Source of the DNA: Bradyrhizobium sp. 141
GTDB lineage: Bacteria; Pseudomonadota; Alphaproteobacteria; Rhizobiales; Xanthobacteraceae
Direction: 5' to 3'
Assembly (NCBI RefSeq): GCF_023074055.1
Contig: NZ_JADPKR010000108.1
Span: 310,001 to 374,000 of the forward strand
DNA: 64,000 nt
In this document: one piece after another, positions 45,464 to 54,790 of the stretch
Layout: every line of letters begins with the position of its first letter
Numbering within the stretch: the first letter of the stretch is position 1
Made by a program: the position numbers and the translations under genes
Notes under the pieces: model-generated
What the model was told of the DNA's origin: nothing
The model's database searches: none
What the model saw: only the letters and a program-made list of their open reading frames with translations

Positions 45464-46597
45464 ATGAGTTCACTGGCTTTATCGCGGGTCGAAGTTTTGG
45501 ATCAGCCCGCACCGTCCATTGCAGGCGAGGTGGCGCGGATCGCGCGGGAGCAGCTCGCGCCGCTCGCGGTCGGCATCGACGACGGCTCGGTCTATCCGGC
45601 CGAGGTGCTGCGCAAGTTCGGCGAGATCGGCGCCTGGGGCAGTCACGTGCCGCACGAAGGTCCCGCCGATCTGCGCTGCGCGATCCAGGCGATGGCGGCG
45701 ATCGGTGAAGTCTGCGGCGCCACGGCCTTCATGGCTTGGTGCCAGAACACGCTGGTCTGGTACGCGGCAAACTCGACGAACATCAAGCTGGCAAAACGCT
45801 TCGGCGATGCCTTCTCGACCGGCCGCGTGCTCGGCGGCACCGGGCTCTCCAATCCGATGAAGAGCTTTTTCGGCATCGAGAAATTGAAGCTGAAGGGACG
45901 CAAGGTCGAGGGCGGCTACATCGTGCGCGGCGCGCTGCCCTGGGTCTCCAATCTCGGTCCCGACCATTATTTCGGGACCATCTTCGAGCGCGAGGACGAG
46001 CCGGGCATCGCAAGCGGCGAGCCGGGCACCGTCATGTTTCTGGCGGATTGCGCCGATCCCGCCATCACGCTGACGCCGTGCAAGCCGTTCATGGCGATGG
46101 ACGGCACCGGCACCTATGGCGTGCAGTTCCGCGACGCGTTTGTGCCGGACGAGCTGATCCTCGCCGATCCCGCCGGGCCCTTCGTCAAGAAGATCCGCGC
46201 CGGCTTCATTCTCCTGCAGGCCGGCATGGCGCTGGGCGTGATCAAAGACTGCATCAACATCATGGACGAGGTGGATAGCCCGCTCGGCCATATCAACCGC
46301 TATCTGCCGCAGCAGCCGGTGCACTTTCGCGATCTCGCCGCCGAGCTCGAGGCCGAGACCATGGCGCTGGCACGCGATCCCTACAACGAGGAGGAAACCT
46401 ACTGGCGCAAGGTAATCGCGCTTAGGCTTCGCGCCGGCGAGGCCAGCGTCGCGGCAGCGCATGCGGCGATGCTGCATTGTGGCGCCCGTGGCTACCTGAA
46501 GAGCCACCGCGCGCAGCGGCGCCTGCGCGAGGCCTATTTCGTCGCGATCGTCACGCCGGCCACCAAGCAGCTGCGCAAGATGCTCGCTGATTTCTGA
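45464..46597 (+). CDS. Acyl-CoA dehydrogenase-like flavoprotein
   Basis: 377 residues from ATG at 45464 with GGGAG upstream. Acyl-CoA dehydrogenase fold: helical N-terminus, MAWCQNTLVWYAANSTNIKL, TGLSNPMKSFFGIEKLKLKG, beta domain with GGYIVRGALPWVSNLGPDHY, and FAFVPDELILADPAG-like region, then a four-helix C-terminus (LRAGEASVAAAHAAMLHCGA). The usual catalytic Glu region is not clear, so it may be one of the flavin monooxygenase-like members (DszC/SfnC type) rather than a beta-oxidation enzyme. It lies between osmC and the rhodanese gene. Confidence 0.75.
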   Translation: MSSLALSRVEVLDQPAPSIAGEVARIAREQLAPLAVGIDDGSVYPAEVLRKFGEIGAWGSHVPHEGPADLRCAIQAMAAIGEVCGATAFMAWCQNTLVWYAANSTNIKLAKRFGDAFSTGRVLGGTGLSNPMKSFFGIEKLKLKGRKVEGGYIVRGALPWVSNLGPDHYFGTIFEREDEPGIASGEPGTVMFLADCADPAITLTPCKPFMAMDGTGTYGVQFRDAFVPDELILADPAGPFVKKIRAGFILLQAGMALGVIKDCINIMDEVDSPLGHINRYLPQQPVHFRDLAAELEAETMALARDPYNEEETYWRKVIALRLRAGEASVAAAHAAMLHCGARGYLKSHRAQRRLREAYFVAIVTPATKQLRKMLADF

Positions 46598-46649
46598 GCT
46601 TCACGAGTCCACCCCAGAAGACCACTTAACCTCAACGGAGAGGCTGCCA

Positions 46650-47528
46650 ATGACGGACGTTCTGATCTCTGCCAGCGAACTTGCCGATCTCTTGAAGACG
46701 GCGCCGTGTGTCGTGATCGACACCCGCAATCCCGACGCCTATGGCGCCGGGCACCTGCCGGGCGCCGTGAACGTGCATGAAATCTTCACGTTCCTCGCAA
46801 CCTCGACGCCGGAGGGCATCAGCGAGCTGAAGACCAAATTCGCCGACGCCTTCGGCGCCGCCGGCCTCTCCGGCAAGGAGACGGCCGTGATCTACGAGCA
46901 GTCGATGAATTCCGGCTTCGGCCAGTCCTGCCGCGGCTACTACCTGCTCACCATGCTCGGCTATCCCAAGGTGAAGGTGCTGCATGGCGGCTTCGACGCG
47001 TGGGCCGCCGCGGGTCTTCCGGTGACGAAGGACGTCCCGGCGCCGGCCAAGGCCTCGTTCGCAATCGTGCCGGAAGCGGGCGAGATTCTGATCGACGCCA
47101 AGACCATGCTCGCCGCGGTCGGCAAGCCCGGCGTCGCCATCCTCGACGTGCGCGACGTCGACGAGTGGATCGGCGACAGCTCGTCCCCGTACGGCAAAGA
47201 CTTTTGCCCGCGCAAGGGCCGCATCCCCGGCGCGGTCTGGCTGGAATGGTACCGCATGATGAAGCCGACCGCCGAAGGCCCGCGCTTCAAGTCCAAGGAC
47301 GAGATCCTGGCGGAATGCGCCACCGTCGGCATCACGCCCGCTACGCCGGTTTACCTCTACTGCTTCAAGGGCGCGCGGGCCTCGAACACCTTCCTGGCGC
47401 TCAAGAATGCCGGCGTGAAGGACGTGCGGATGTATTTCGGCTCCTGGAACGAATGGTCGCGCGATCCCTCGCTGCCGATCGAGCAGGGGCTGCCTGTGGC
47501 TGCCCAGGTAACAGGCAAGGCGGCATAG
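46650..47528 (+). CDS. Sulfurtransferase (two-domain rhodanese)
   Basis: 292 residues. Two rhodanese domains. N-terminal domain VVIDTRNPDAYGAGHLPGAV; C-terminal domain AILDVRDVDEWIGDSSSPYG, then the catalytic loop YCFKGARASN with C238. Transfers sulfane sulfur to thiophilic acceptors such as cyanide, making thiocyanate, or thiols. In a cyanase locus it may link cyanide/thiocyanate chemistry to cyanate use (inference). A GC-rich hairpin lies downstream (47546-47577). Confidence 0.9.
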   Translation: MTDVLISASELADLLKTAPCVVIDTRNPDAYGAGHLPGAVNVHEIFTFLATSTPEGISELKTKFADAFGAAGLSGKETAVIYEQSMNSGFGQSCRGYYLLTMLGYPKVKVLHGGFDAWAAAGLPVTKDVPAPAKASFAIVPEAGEILIDAKTMLAAVGKPGVAILDVRDVDEWIGDSSSPYGKDFCPRKGRIPGAVWLEWYRMMKPTAEGPRFKSKDEILAECATVGITPATPVYLYCFKGARASNTFLALKNAGVKDVRMYFGSWNEWSRDPSLPIEQGLPVAAQVTGKAA

Positions 47529-47646
47529 AACCTGCATGTTTCCAATGGCCCGGCTGCACAAGGCGCGGCCGGGCCATGACGGAATTCTGACCTGACGCGG
47601 CGGACAACGGCGTCCCTCGCGCAGTGTGACAAAGGGGCGCAGCAGC

Positions 47647-49029
47647 ATGTCCACGTTCGACGATCCGTTTGATGCCGTCCGCAGTCTCCAGGCGGGCTGC
47701 GTGTGCGGCCAGCACCGTTCGGCGGCAGAGCACGAGCAGGCGCCGCTGGCTTTGCGCTGCGAGCCCGTCGAGAGCGAGGAGAAGCGCTACGAGGGTGTTG
47801 TCGCCTCCGCCGTGATGCGCGCGATGTTTCCGCAGGACCTGGCGCGGCGTGCGTTCCTGAAATCGGTCGGGGCCTCCACGGCGCTGGCCGCGCTGTCGCA
47901 GTTCTTCCCGCTCAAGACCGCGACGGAGCTGTTCGCGCAAACGGGTGCGCCCGAGAAGAAGGACCTCAAGGTCGGCTTCATTCCGATCACCTGCGCCACG
48001 CCCATCATCATGGCGGCGCCGATGGGCTTTTACGCCAAGCACGGTCTCAACGTCGAGGTGGTCAAGACCGCCGGCTGGGCCGTGATCCGCGACAAGACCA
48101 TCAACAAGGAATACGACGCGGCGCACATGCTGGCGCCGATGCCGATCGCGATCTCGCTCGGGCTTGGTGCCAACGCCATTCCGTTTGCGGTGCCTGCGAT
48201 CGAGAACATCAACGGGCAGGGCATCGTGCTGGCGGCCAAGCACAAGGAGAAGCGCGATCCCAAGGATTGGAAGGGCATGAAGTTCGCCATCCCCTTCGAC
48301 TATTCCATGCACAATTACCTGCTGCGCTATTATCTCGCCGAGCATGGTCTCGACCCCGATACCGACGTGCAGCTGCGCTCGGTGCCGCCACCGGAGATGG
48401 TCGCGAATTTGCGTGCCGACAACATCGACGGCTTCCTCGCCCCTGATAACATCTGCCAGCGCGCGATCTATGACGGCGTCGGCTTCATGCATCTGCTCTC
48501 CAAGGAGATCTGGGATGGTCATCCCTGCTGCAGCTTTGCCGCCAGCCGCGAGTTCATCACGACCGCGCCGAACAGCTTTGCGGCGCTGACGCGGGCGATC
48601 GTCGATGCCACCGCCTATGCATCGAAGGCGGAGAACCGCAAGCAGATCGCGGAAGCCATCGCGCCCGCCAATTACATCAACGCGCCGGTCACGGTGTTGG
48701 AGCAGGTGCTGACCGGCACCTATGCGGACGGTCTCGGCGGCGTGAAGACCGATGCCAAGCGCGTCGATTTCGATCCGTTCCCGTGGCAGTCCTTCGCGGT
48801 GTGGATGCTGACCCAGATGAAGCGTTGGGGGCAGATCAAGGGCGATGTCGACTACAAGGCCGTCGCCGAGCAGGTGTATCTTGCCACCGACACCAAGAAG
48901 CTGATGACCGAGATGGGCCTGTCGCCGCCTGCGAGTGCCTACAAGTCGTTCGCGGTGATGGGCAAGACTTTCGATCCGGCCAAGCCGGAGGACTATGTCG
49001 CGAGCTTCAAGATCAGGAAGTCGTCGTGA
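47647..49029 (+). CDS. NrtA/CmpA-type ABC substrate-binding protein with Tat signal
   Basis: 460 residues. Residues 95-450 are a CmpA/NrtA-family binding protein (DLKVGFIPITCATPIIMAAP, GWAVIRDKTINKEYDAAHML). The Tat motif RRAFLKSVGAS starts at R67-R68, unusually far in. Before it is a 65-residue leader with C18, C20, H23, H29 and C38 (AGCVCGQHRSAAEH), a Cys/His array that may bind metal. Family members bind nitrate, bicarbonate, sulfonates or cyanate; with cyanase next door, cyanate is the best guess. It is followed by permease and ATPase. Confidence 0.85.
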   Translation: MSTFDDPFDAVRSLQAGCVCGQHRSAAEHEQAPLALRCEPVESEEKRYEGVVASAVMRAMFPQDLARRAFLKSVGASTALAALSQFFPLKTATELFAQTGAPEKKDLKVGFIPITCATPIIMAAPMGFYAKHGLNVEVVKTAGWAVIRDKTINKEYDAAHMLAPMPIAISLGLGANAIPFAVPAIENINGQGIVLAAKHKEKRDPKDWKGMKFAIPFDYSMHNYLLRYYLAEHGLDPDTDVQLRSVPPPEMVANLRADNIDGFLAPDNICQRAIYDGVGFMHLLSKEIWDGHPCCSFAASREFITTAPNSFAALTRAIVDATAYASKAENRKQIAEAIAPANYINAPVTVLEQVLTGTYADGLGGVKTDAKRVDFDPFPWQSFAVWMLTQMKRWGQIKGDVDYKAVAEQVYLATDTKKLMTEMGLSPPASAYKSFAVMGKTFDPAKPEDYVASFKIRKSS

Positions 49030-49047
49030 GGCGACCTCTCTCAGCAT

Positions 49048-49177
49048 CGTCGTCCCGGCGAACGCCGGGACCCATACCGCGGAATCCATCGATTGTGATC
49101 AGTAGAAGTACCGGACAACGAGTCTTCGCCAAACGTCTCCCTGGGGTTATGGGTCCCGGCGTTCGCCGGGACGACGG
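49048..49177. repeat. Dispersed inverted repeat, CGTCGTCCCGGCGAACGCC type
   Basis: Arms of about 26 bases: CGTCGTCCCGGCGAACGCC at the left is the complement of GGCGTTCGCCGGGACGACG at the right, and GGGACCCAT pairs with ATGGGTCCC. Sits between the binding-protein and permease genes within one operon. Confidence 0.8.
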
Positions 49178-49195
49178 GTGGAGAGGTCTTGCGCG

Positions 49196-50035
49196 ATGAC
49201 ATCGTCTCTCCGTCTCCGCGCCGGCCTTGTCTCCATTGTGCTGCTCGCCGCGTTCCTCGGTATCTGGCATCTCGCCACGCGCTCGACGGCGCCCGTGACT
49301 ACGATGAGCCCGGAATATGCCAGGCTGATGGGGTTGACGGCAACGCAAGGCAAGTCCGCCATGCCGGGGCCGCTCGATGTCGGTGCCAAGCTGTGGGAGC
49401 ATTTGAGGCGGCCGTTCTACGACAACGGTCCGAACGACAAGGGCCTCGGCATCCAGCTCGCTTATTCCATCGCGCGCGTCGGCACAGGCTATTTGCTGGC
49501 CGTGCTGGTCGCGATTCCGCTGGGGTTCCTGATCGGCATGTCGCCGCTGCTGAGCAAGGCGCTCGATCCCTTCATCCAGGTGCTGAAGCCGATCTCGCCG
49601 CTGGCCTGGATGCCGCTGGCGCTCTACACTATCAAGGATTCCTCGATCTCGGCGATCTTCGTCATCTTCATCTGCTCGATCTGGCCGATGCTGCTCAACA
49701 CCGTGTTCGGCGTCGCCAGCGTGCGCAAGGAATGGATCAACGTCGCGCGCACGCTGGAGGTCGGCACGCTCAGGCGCGCCTTCACCGTGATCCTCCCCGC
49801 TGCGGCGCCGACGATCCTGACCGGCATGCGCATCTCGATCGGCATCGCCTGGCTCGTGATCGTCGCCGCGGAAATGCTCGTCGGCGGCACCGGGATTGGC
49901 TATTTCGTCTGGAACGAGTGGAATAATTTGTCGATCACCAACGTCATCATCGCGATCCTCCTGATCGGGATCGTCGGCATGCTGCTCGACCAGATCCTGG
50001 CGCGCTTCACGCGCATGGTCACCTTTCCGGAGTAG
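49196..50035 (+). CDS. ABC transporter permease (NrtB/CmpB/CynB-like)
   Basis: 279 residues from ATG at 49196 with GAGAGG upstream. Six or so transmembrane helices; the EAA-like loop and [20 protein letters not shown] signature are typical of nitrate/cyanate/taurine permeases (also [40 protein letters not shown]). It forms the channel with 47647-49029 and 50041-50964, most likely for cyanate. Confidence 0.92.
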   Translation: MTSSLRLRAGLVSIVLLAAFLGIWHLATRSTAPVTTMSPEYARLMGLTATQGKSAMPGPLDVGAKLWEHLRRPFYDNGPNDKGLGIQLAYSIARVGTGYLLAVLVAIPLGFLIGMSPLLSKALDPFIQVLKPISPLAWMPLALYTIKDSSISAIFVIFICSIWPMLLNTVFGVASVRKEWINVARTLEVGTLRRAFTVILPAAAPTILTGMRISIGIAWLVIVAAEMLVGGTGIGYFVWNEWNNLSITNVIIAILLIGIVGMLLDQILARFTRMVTFPE

Positions 50036-50040
50036 GGGCG

Positions 50041-50964
50041 ATGACCGACAAATTCATCTCCATCGAAGGCATCGGCAAGCGCTATTCCGGCGCGGGCGGC
50101 GCCGCGACCACCGTGTTCGAGAATCTCTGGCTGTCGATGGCGCGCGGCGAGTTTGCCTGCGTGATCGGCCATTCCGGCTGCGGCAAGACCACGGTGCTCA
50201 ACATCCTCGCCGGCCTCGACGCGCCGAGCGAGGGCGCGGTCATCGTCGACGGACAGGCGATCTCCGGCACCAGCCTCGACCGTGCCGTGATCTTCCAGAG
50301 CCATGCGCTGCTACCCTGGCGCACCGTGCTCGGCAATGTCGCCTATGCCGTGAGCTCGAAATGGCGAAGCTGGGATCGCGCCAAGGTGAGGGCGCATGCG
50401 CAAGAATTCATCGATCTCGTTGGTCTCACCGGCTCCGAGCACAAGCGGCCGTCAGAACTGTCGGGCGGCATGAAGCAGCGCGTCGGCATCGCGCGGGCGC
50501 TGTCGATCACGCCGAAGATGATGCTGATGGACGAGCCGTTCTCGGCGCTGGACGCGCTGACGCGCGGCACGCTGCAGGACGAGGTCCGGCGCATTTGCCT
50601 GGAGACCGGGCAGACCGCGTTCATGATCACCCATGACGTCGACGAGGCGATCTATCTCGCCGACAAGATCTTTCTGATGACCAACGGGCCCGGCGCGGTG
50701 CTCGCTGAGGTGGTCGAGAACCCGCTGCCGCGGGATCGCGGCCGGATCGATCTGCACCGCCATCCGCTCTACTACGCGCTGCGTAACCACATCGTCGATT
50801 TCCTGGTGACGCGCAGCAAGACGTTTACCACCGAGACACCCGGTCACGATCCGCGTAATGTGCCGGTGGTGCAGATCGGCAAGCCGGGACTGACGGTCGC
50901 GGCTGCCAGCGATGAGCCACGGCAAACGTGGATGCCCGGGAGCAGCCCCGGATTAAGTGCCTAA
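50041..50964 (+). CDS. ABC transporter ATPase (NrtD/CmpD/CynD-like)
   Basis: 307 residues. Walker A GHSGCGKT near 43-50, Q loop [16 protein letters not shown] signature [16 protein letters not shown], Walker [15 protein letters not shown] loop [14 protein letters not shown]. NrtD-type with a short C-terminal extension that ends in a tail without known motif. Starts five bases after the permease stop, and cynS begins 16 bases after its own stop, so all are one operon. Confidence 0.95.
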   Translation: MTDKFISIEGIGKRYSGAGGAATTVFENLWLSMARGEFACVIGHSGCGKTTVLNILAGLDAPSEGAVIVDGQAISGTSLDRAVIFQSHALLPWRTVLGNVAYAVSSKWRSWDRAKVRAHAQEFIDLVGLTGSEHKRPSELSGGMKQRVGIARALSITPKMMLMDEPFSALDALTRGTLQDEVRRICLETGQTAFMITHDVDEAIYLADKIFLMTNGPGAVLAEVVENPLPRDRGRIDLHRHPLYYALRNHIVDFLVTRSKTFTTETPGHDPRNVPVVQIGKPGLTVAAASDEPRQTWMPGSSPGLSA

Positions 50965-50980
50965 CCAAGGAGACCTCCAA

Positions 50981-51469
50981 ATGAAACGCGAAGACCTCAC
51001 CGAAAAGCTGCTCGACATCAAGCGCGAGAAGGGATGGAGCTGGAAGCACATCTGCGACAAGATCGGCGGCTATTCCGAGGTGCTCATCGTCGGCGCGATC
51101 CTCGGCCAGATGAAGCTGACGAAGCCGCAGGCCGCCAATGCCGGCGAGCTGTTCGGCCTGTCGAAGGCGGAAGTTGCGATGCTCAACGAGGTGCCGATGC
51201 GCGGCACCGGCACGCCGATGCCGCCGACAGATCCTCTGATCTACCGCTTTTACGAGATGGTGATGGTGAACGGTCCGGCCTGGAAGGCGCTGATCGAGGA
51301 GGAGTTCGGCGACGGCATCATGTCGGCGATCGACTTCGACATGGCAATGGAGCGCGTCGCCAACCCGAAGGGCGACCGCGTCAAGATCACGATGAGCGGC
51401 AAATTCCTGCCGTACAAATATTACGGCGCCAGCGGCAACGTGCCGGAATACGGCTTCAGGGAGGACTGA
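50981..51469 (+). CDS. cynS: Cyanate hydratase (cyanase)
   Basis: 162 residues from ATG at 50981, with AAGGAGACCTCCAA before it. Catalyses bicarbonate-dependent decomposition of cyanate to ammonia and carbon dioxide; works as a decamer in the cytoplasm. The active-site trio of E. coli cyanase (R96, E99, S122) is present as R89, E92 (YRFYE) and S115 (GIMSAIDFD). The N-terminal helix-turn-helix-like region (MKREDLTEKLLDIKREKGWS) is normal. It closes the transporter operon and its end overlaps the convergent gene by 14 bases. Confidence 0.97.
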   Translation: MKREDLTEKLLDIKREKGWSWKHICDKIGGYSEVLIVGAILGQMKLTKPQAANAGELFGLSKAEVAMLNEVPMRGTGTPMPPTDPLIYRFYEMVMVNGPAWKALIEEEFGDGIMSAIDFDMAMERVANPKGDRVKITMSGKFLPYKYYGASGNVPEYGFRED

Positions 51470-52283
51470 CCGACGCGAAGGCCTCGCGCAGCTCGCCGAC
51501 CGGAGCCATCTCGCGAACGTAGGTGAAGGATCCCTTGTCCTTCATCTCGCGCGCGCAGTTCAGGAACGCGGCGAGCGCGTAGCGCGACATGGCGCCGCCG
51601 ACGCTGATGCGCTTGACGCCGGCGGTGGACAATTGCCCGACTGTCAGCGTCGGGTCGGCGAAGCCCATCACGTGGTTGAACGGCTTGCCGAGCGAGGAGA
51701 CGACGGTCCGGATCGTGGCGAGGTCGTACAGGCCGGGCGCATACAGGACGTCGGCGCCCGCAGCCTCGAAGGCCTGCAGTCGGCGAATCGTGTCGTCGAT
51801 GTCCTTGCGGCCGTGCAGGAAGTTCTCGGCCCGCGCAGTCAGCGTGAACGGAATTGGCAGCGCGCGCGCCACTTCGACGGCGGCCTGGACGCGCTCGACG
51901 GCGTGGGAAAAGTCATAGATGGGACGATCGCGGTCGCCGCTGTAATCCTCGATCGAGCCGCCGACGGCGCCAGCCTCGGCGGCACGCCGTATGGCTTCGG
52001 CCGCACGTTGCGGCTCATCGGCGCCGCAATTTTCGAGATCGACGCTGACCGGAAGGTCGGTGGCATCGACGATCGCGCGCGCATTGGCGAGGATGACATC
52101 GAGACTGACGCCGCCGCTGCCGAGCATGTTGGCGACCCCGAGGCTCGTGGTTGCCAGGGCCTCGAAGCCCATCGCCGCGAGCAGCTTGGCCGTGCCGGCA
52201 TCCCATGGATTGGGAATGATGAAGGCGCCAGGCCGCTCGTGCAGCGCGCGAAACGCTGTCGCCTTGTCCAGTTGGCTCGTCAT
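51456..52283 (-). CDS. Isocitrate lyase/PEP mutase family protein
   Basis: 275 residues from ATG at 52283. PEP-mutase-like fold: PGAFIIPNPWDAGTAKLLAA, MGFEALATTSLGVANMLGSG, LPVSVDLENCG (Asp/Glu Mg2+ region), VGGSIEDYSGDRDRPIYDF, FTLTARAENFLHGRKDIDDT, DVLYAPGLYDLATI, GVKRISVGGAMSRYALAAFL. These enzymes cleave or rearrange C-C or C-P bonds in 2-oxoacids; members of this subgroup are mostly uncharacterised oxaloacetate/2-methylisocitrate-like lyases. Divergent from the LysR gene, which may regulate it. Confidence 0.85.
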   Translation of the reverse strand: MTSQLDKATAFRALHERPGAFIIPNPWDAGTAKLLAAMGFEALATTSLGVANMLGSGGVSLDVILANARAIVDATDLPVSVDLENCGADEPQRAAEAIRRAAEAGAVGGSIEDYSGDRDRPIYDFSHAVERVQAAVEVARALPIPFTLTARAENFLHGRKDIDDTIRRLQAFEAAGADVLYAPGLYDLATIRTVVSSLGKPFNHVMGFADPTLTVGQLSTAGVKRISVGGAMSRYALAAFLNCAREMKDKGSFTYVREMAPVGELREAFASVSPP

Positions 52284-52387
52284 GGCTCGTCTCCGCGTTG
52301 TCCGTCGATGCAGCCTTAGGAGCATTTTCGCCATCCGCCAAATTTGTTATTCTTGCAGCGAACATCAGTTTTTTGCATGAGGTCGCG

Positions 52388-53362
52388 ATGGACAGTGACG
52401 CCCTCGACACCTTCCTGGCGGTTCATCGCAGGGGCGGGATCTCCAATGCCGCGAAATTCCTGCACCGTTCGCAGCCGGCGATTTCGCGCCGTATCGCGCT
52501 GCTGGAGCAGGAGCTCGGCGTGCCCCTGTTCGAGCGGGTGGCGGGCCGCACCCGGCTCAGCGATGCCGGGCGCGTGCTGATCCCCTATGCCGAGCGGGCG
52601 GTCGCTGCGGCGCAGGACGCCGAACAGGCGATACGTGCGTTGACCAAGCAGAATGCGGGGCCGGTGTCGCTGGCCGTGACCGGCACGCTCGCCGATGGCC
52701 GCCTGTCGACCATCATGAAGCGGTTTGCCAGGGAAAATCCCGCCGTCACGCTGACCTTGCGGACGGCGACCAGCGCGGAGGTCAGCGATCTCATCCGGCG
52801 CGGCGAGGCCACAATCGGCCTGCGCTACAACGTCGACCGCGCCGGCGATCTCGCCTGCGAGCCGGTGCTGACCGAGGCGTTGCAGGTCGTTTGTGCGCCC
52901 GAACATCCGCTGGCCGGCAAGCGCGTGAAGCGGCTTGCCGAGCTTCGCAGTGAACGCTGGATCGCATTTCCGGAAACGCGCGGACGCCGCGAGATCGCCG
53001 CGGCCCATGTGTTCGCGCTGTTTCTCACGCTAGGGCTCGGAGAGATCGAATGGACGGCAGTCGACAGCCTCACCGCGCAGAAGCGCCTGGTGGAGGCAGG
53101 CTTCGGTCTCGCGCTGCTGGCGAGGAGTCACTTGGCTGAGGAGCTGCGCGCGGCCTCGATCGCGACGATCGCCGTCGGCGATCTTGCCGCGGATCAGGAC
53201 ACCGTCCTCGTGACGCGTCGCGACGGCTTTCTGAGCGCTGCCGCCGAGCGCCTGCTCGACACCATCCGCCGTAACTTTGCCGGGCGGGATGGTTCGGCCC
53301 CAGAGGACGTCAGAAAGAGAACGCCGGCGCGCAAGGTTGTTGCGCGCCGGCGGCTCGCCTGA
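52388..53362 (+). CDS. LysR-family regulator
   Basis: 324 residues from ATG at 52388. LysR HTH (LDTFLAVHRRGGISNAAKFL, HRSQPAISRRIALLEQELGV, PLFERVAGRTRLSDAG), then the LysR substrate-binding domain (VSLAVTGTLADGRLSTIMKR, GEATIGLRYNVDRAGDLACE, VCAPEHPLAGKRVKRLAELR). The basic C-terminal tail KRTPARKVVARRRLA is extra. Divergent to 51456-52283 across 104 bases, as LysR genes usually are to their targets. Confidence 0.92.
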   Translation: MDSDALDTFLAVHRRGGISNAAKFLHRSQPAISRRIALLEQELGVPLFERVAGRTRLSDAGRVLIPYAERAVAAAQDAEQAIRALTKQNAGPVSLAVTGTLADGRLSTIMKRFARENPAVTLTLRTATSAEVSDLIRRGEATIGLRYNVDRAGDLACEPVLTEALQVVCAPEHPLAGKRVKRLAELRSERWIAFPETRGRREIAAAHVFALFLTLGLGEIEWTAVDSLTAQKRLVEAGFGLALLARSHLAEELRAASIATIAVGDLAADQDTVLVTRRDGFLSAAAERLLDTIRRNFAGRDGSAPEDVRKRTPARKVVARRRLA

Positions 53363-53367
53363 ATGGA

Positions 53368-53691
53368 TTATTTCCCCGCCTTCACCTCGGCGGCTGCCAC
53401 CGCGAGCAGTTCGCTCATCTTGGCGCGAATCGCCTGTTCGGTGACAGCGACGTTCTTGGCGGTAAAATCGGCGGTGAGCTTGCGCAGGACGTCGGCATCG
53501 CCGGCCTCCTCGAAATCGGCCGCGACCACTTCCTTGGCATAGGCGGTGGCGGCATCGCCTGACATGCCGAGCTTTTCGGCCGCCCACAGCCCGAGCAGCC
53601 GGTTGCGGCGGGCCTCCGCCTTGAATTTCTGCTCCTCGTCGAGGGCGTATTTCTTCTCGAAACCTTCCTGGCGCTTGTCGAACTCGCTCAT
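53368..53691 (-). CDS. DUF1476, F1-ATPase zeta-type inhibitor
   Basis: 107 residues from ATG at 53691. MSEFDKRQEGFEKKYALDEE, QKFKAEARRNRLLGLWAAEK, LGMSGDAATAYAKEVVAADF: the DUF1476 signature. In Paracoccus this family is the zeta subunit that inhibits the F1FO-ATPase. Its usual place is next to purine genes, and here it is beside purC, divergently oriented. Confidence 0.9.
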   Translation of the reverse strand: MSEFDKRQEGFEKKYALDEEQKFKAEARRNRLLGLWAAEKLGMSGDAATAYAKEVVAADFEEAGDADVLRKLTADFTAKNVAVTEQAIRAKMSELLAVAAAEVKAGK

Positions 53692-54011
53692 GCCTTGTTC
53701 CAAATCCCTCTGAATGGAGCGGGGGCCTTCCGTTGCGACCGCCCGGCTGCGTGCCTACATAGATAGCACATATCGGCAAAACAACGGGCCGTTAAGCCGC
53801 AGGCGAGACGGTATAAGTTGGCGCCGGGACGGCCGGATCGATTGTGCTCGGTCAGCCAATCGGATAGGTTGCCTAAGGCTTGGTTCCCGCTCTGTTTCCA
53901 AGGGTTCGAGACGGGTTCCTGGCCGTTCACGGCAGCTCCGCTGTGGGTCGTAAATCCTAGTAACCGGAGCACACCAAATTCATGGATTTCAACAAAACAC
54001 GGTACATCCCA
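53692..54011. other. Divergent intergenic region before purC
   Basis: No gene seen. A possible plus-strand promoter is TTGTGC, 17 bases, TAGGTT at about 53843-53871; low confidence. Confidence 0.35.
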
Positions 54012-54779
54012 ATGAGCCGTCGGCGTCGCATTTATGAAGGCAAGGCAAAGGTTCTCTATGAAGGCCCGGAGCCCGGTACCCTGATCCAGCACTTCAAGGA
54101 TGACGCCACCGCGTTCAATGCGAAAAAGCATCAGGTGATCGAGGGCAAGGGTGTCCTCAACAACCGGATCTCGGAGTACCTGTTTCAGCACCTCAACGAC
54201 ATCGGGGTGCCGACCCATTTCATCCGTCGCCTCAACATGCGCGAGCAGTTGATTCGCGAAGTCGAGATCGTGCCGCTCGAAGTGGTGGTGCGGAACGTCG
54301 CCGCCGGCTCGCTGTCGCAGCGCCTCGGCATCGAGGAGGGCACGCAGCTGCCCCGTTCGATCATCGAATTTTACTACAAGAACGACCAGCTCAACGACCC
54401 CATGGTGTCGGAAGAGCACATCACCGCCTTTGGCTGGGCGACGCCGCAGGAGATCGACGACATCATGGCACTCGCCATCCGTGTCAACGACTTCCTCACC
54501 GGCCTCTTCCTCGGCATCGGCATCCGCCTCGTCGACTTCAAGATGGAGTGCGGGCGCCTGTTCGAGAACGAGATGATGCGCATCATCGTCGCCGACGAGA
54601 TCTCACCGGATAGCTGCCGTCTGTGGGACATCAAGTCGAACGAGAAGCTCGACAAGGATCGCTTCCGCAGGGATCTCGGCGGTCTGCTCGAGGCCTATAC
54701 CGAAGTTGCAAAACGCCTCGGCATCCTCATGGAGAACGAGCGTCCGCAGGGCTCCGGCCCGGTGCTGGTGAAGAGCTGA
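54012..54779 (+). CDS. purC: SAICAR synthase
   Basis: 255 residues with start at ATG 54012, giving the standard [20 protein letters not shown]; an in-frame ATG at 53982 exists and has a distant GGAG. Joins aspartate to CAIR in de novo purine synthesis. Motifs [40 protein letters not shown] and [20 protein letters not shown] are intact. Followed after 11 bases by purS. Confidence 0.96.
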   Translation: MSRRRRIYEGKAKVLYEGPEPGTLIQHFKDDATAFNAKKHQVIEGKGVLNNRISEYLFQHLNDIGVPTHFIRRLNMREQLIREVEIVPLEVVVRNVAAGSLSQRLGIEEGTQLPRSIIEFYYKNDQLNDPMVSEEHITAFGWATPQEIDDIMALAIRVNDFLTGLFLGIGIRLVDFKMECGRLFENEMMRIIVADEISPDSCRLWDIKSNEKLDKDRFRRDLGGLLEAYTEVAKRLGILMENERPQGSGPVLVKS

Positions 54780-54790
54780 GGGGATTTGAC

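Noticed and set aside
47546-47577. GC hairpin GGCCCGGC...GCCGGGCC after rhodanese
   Set aside because: No U-run on the plus strand, and the next gene continues the operon; possibly an mRNA-processing stem, not called a terminator.
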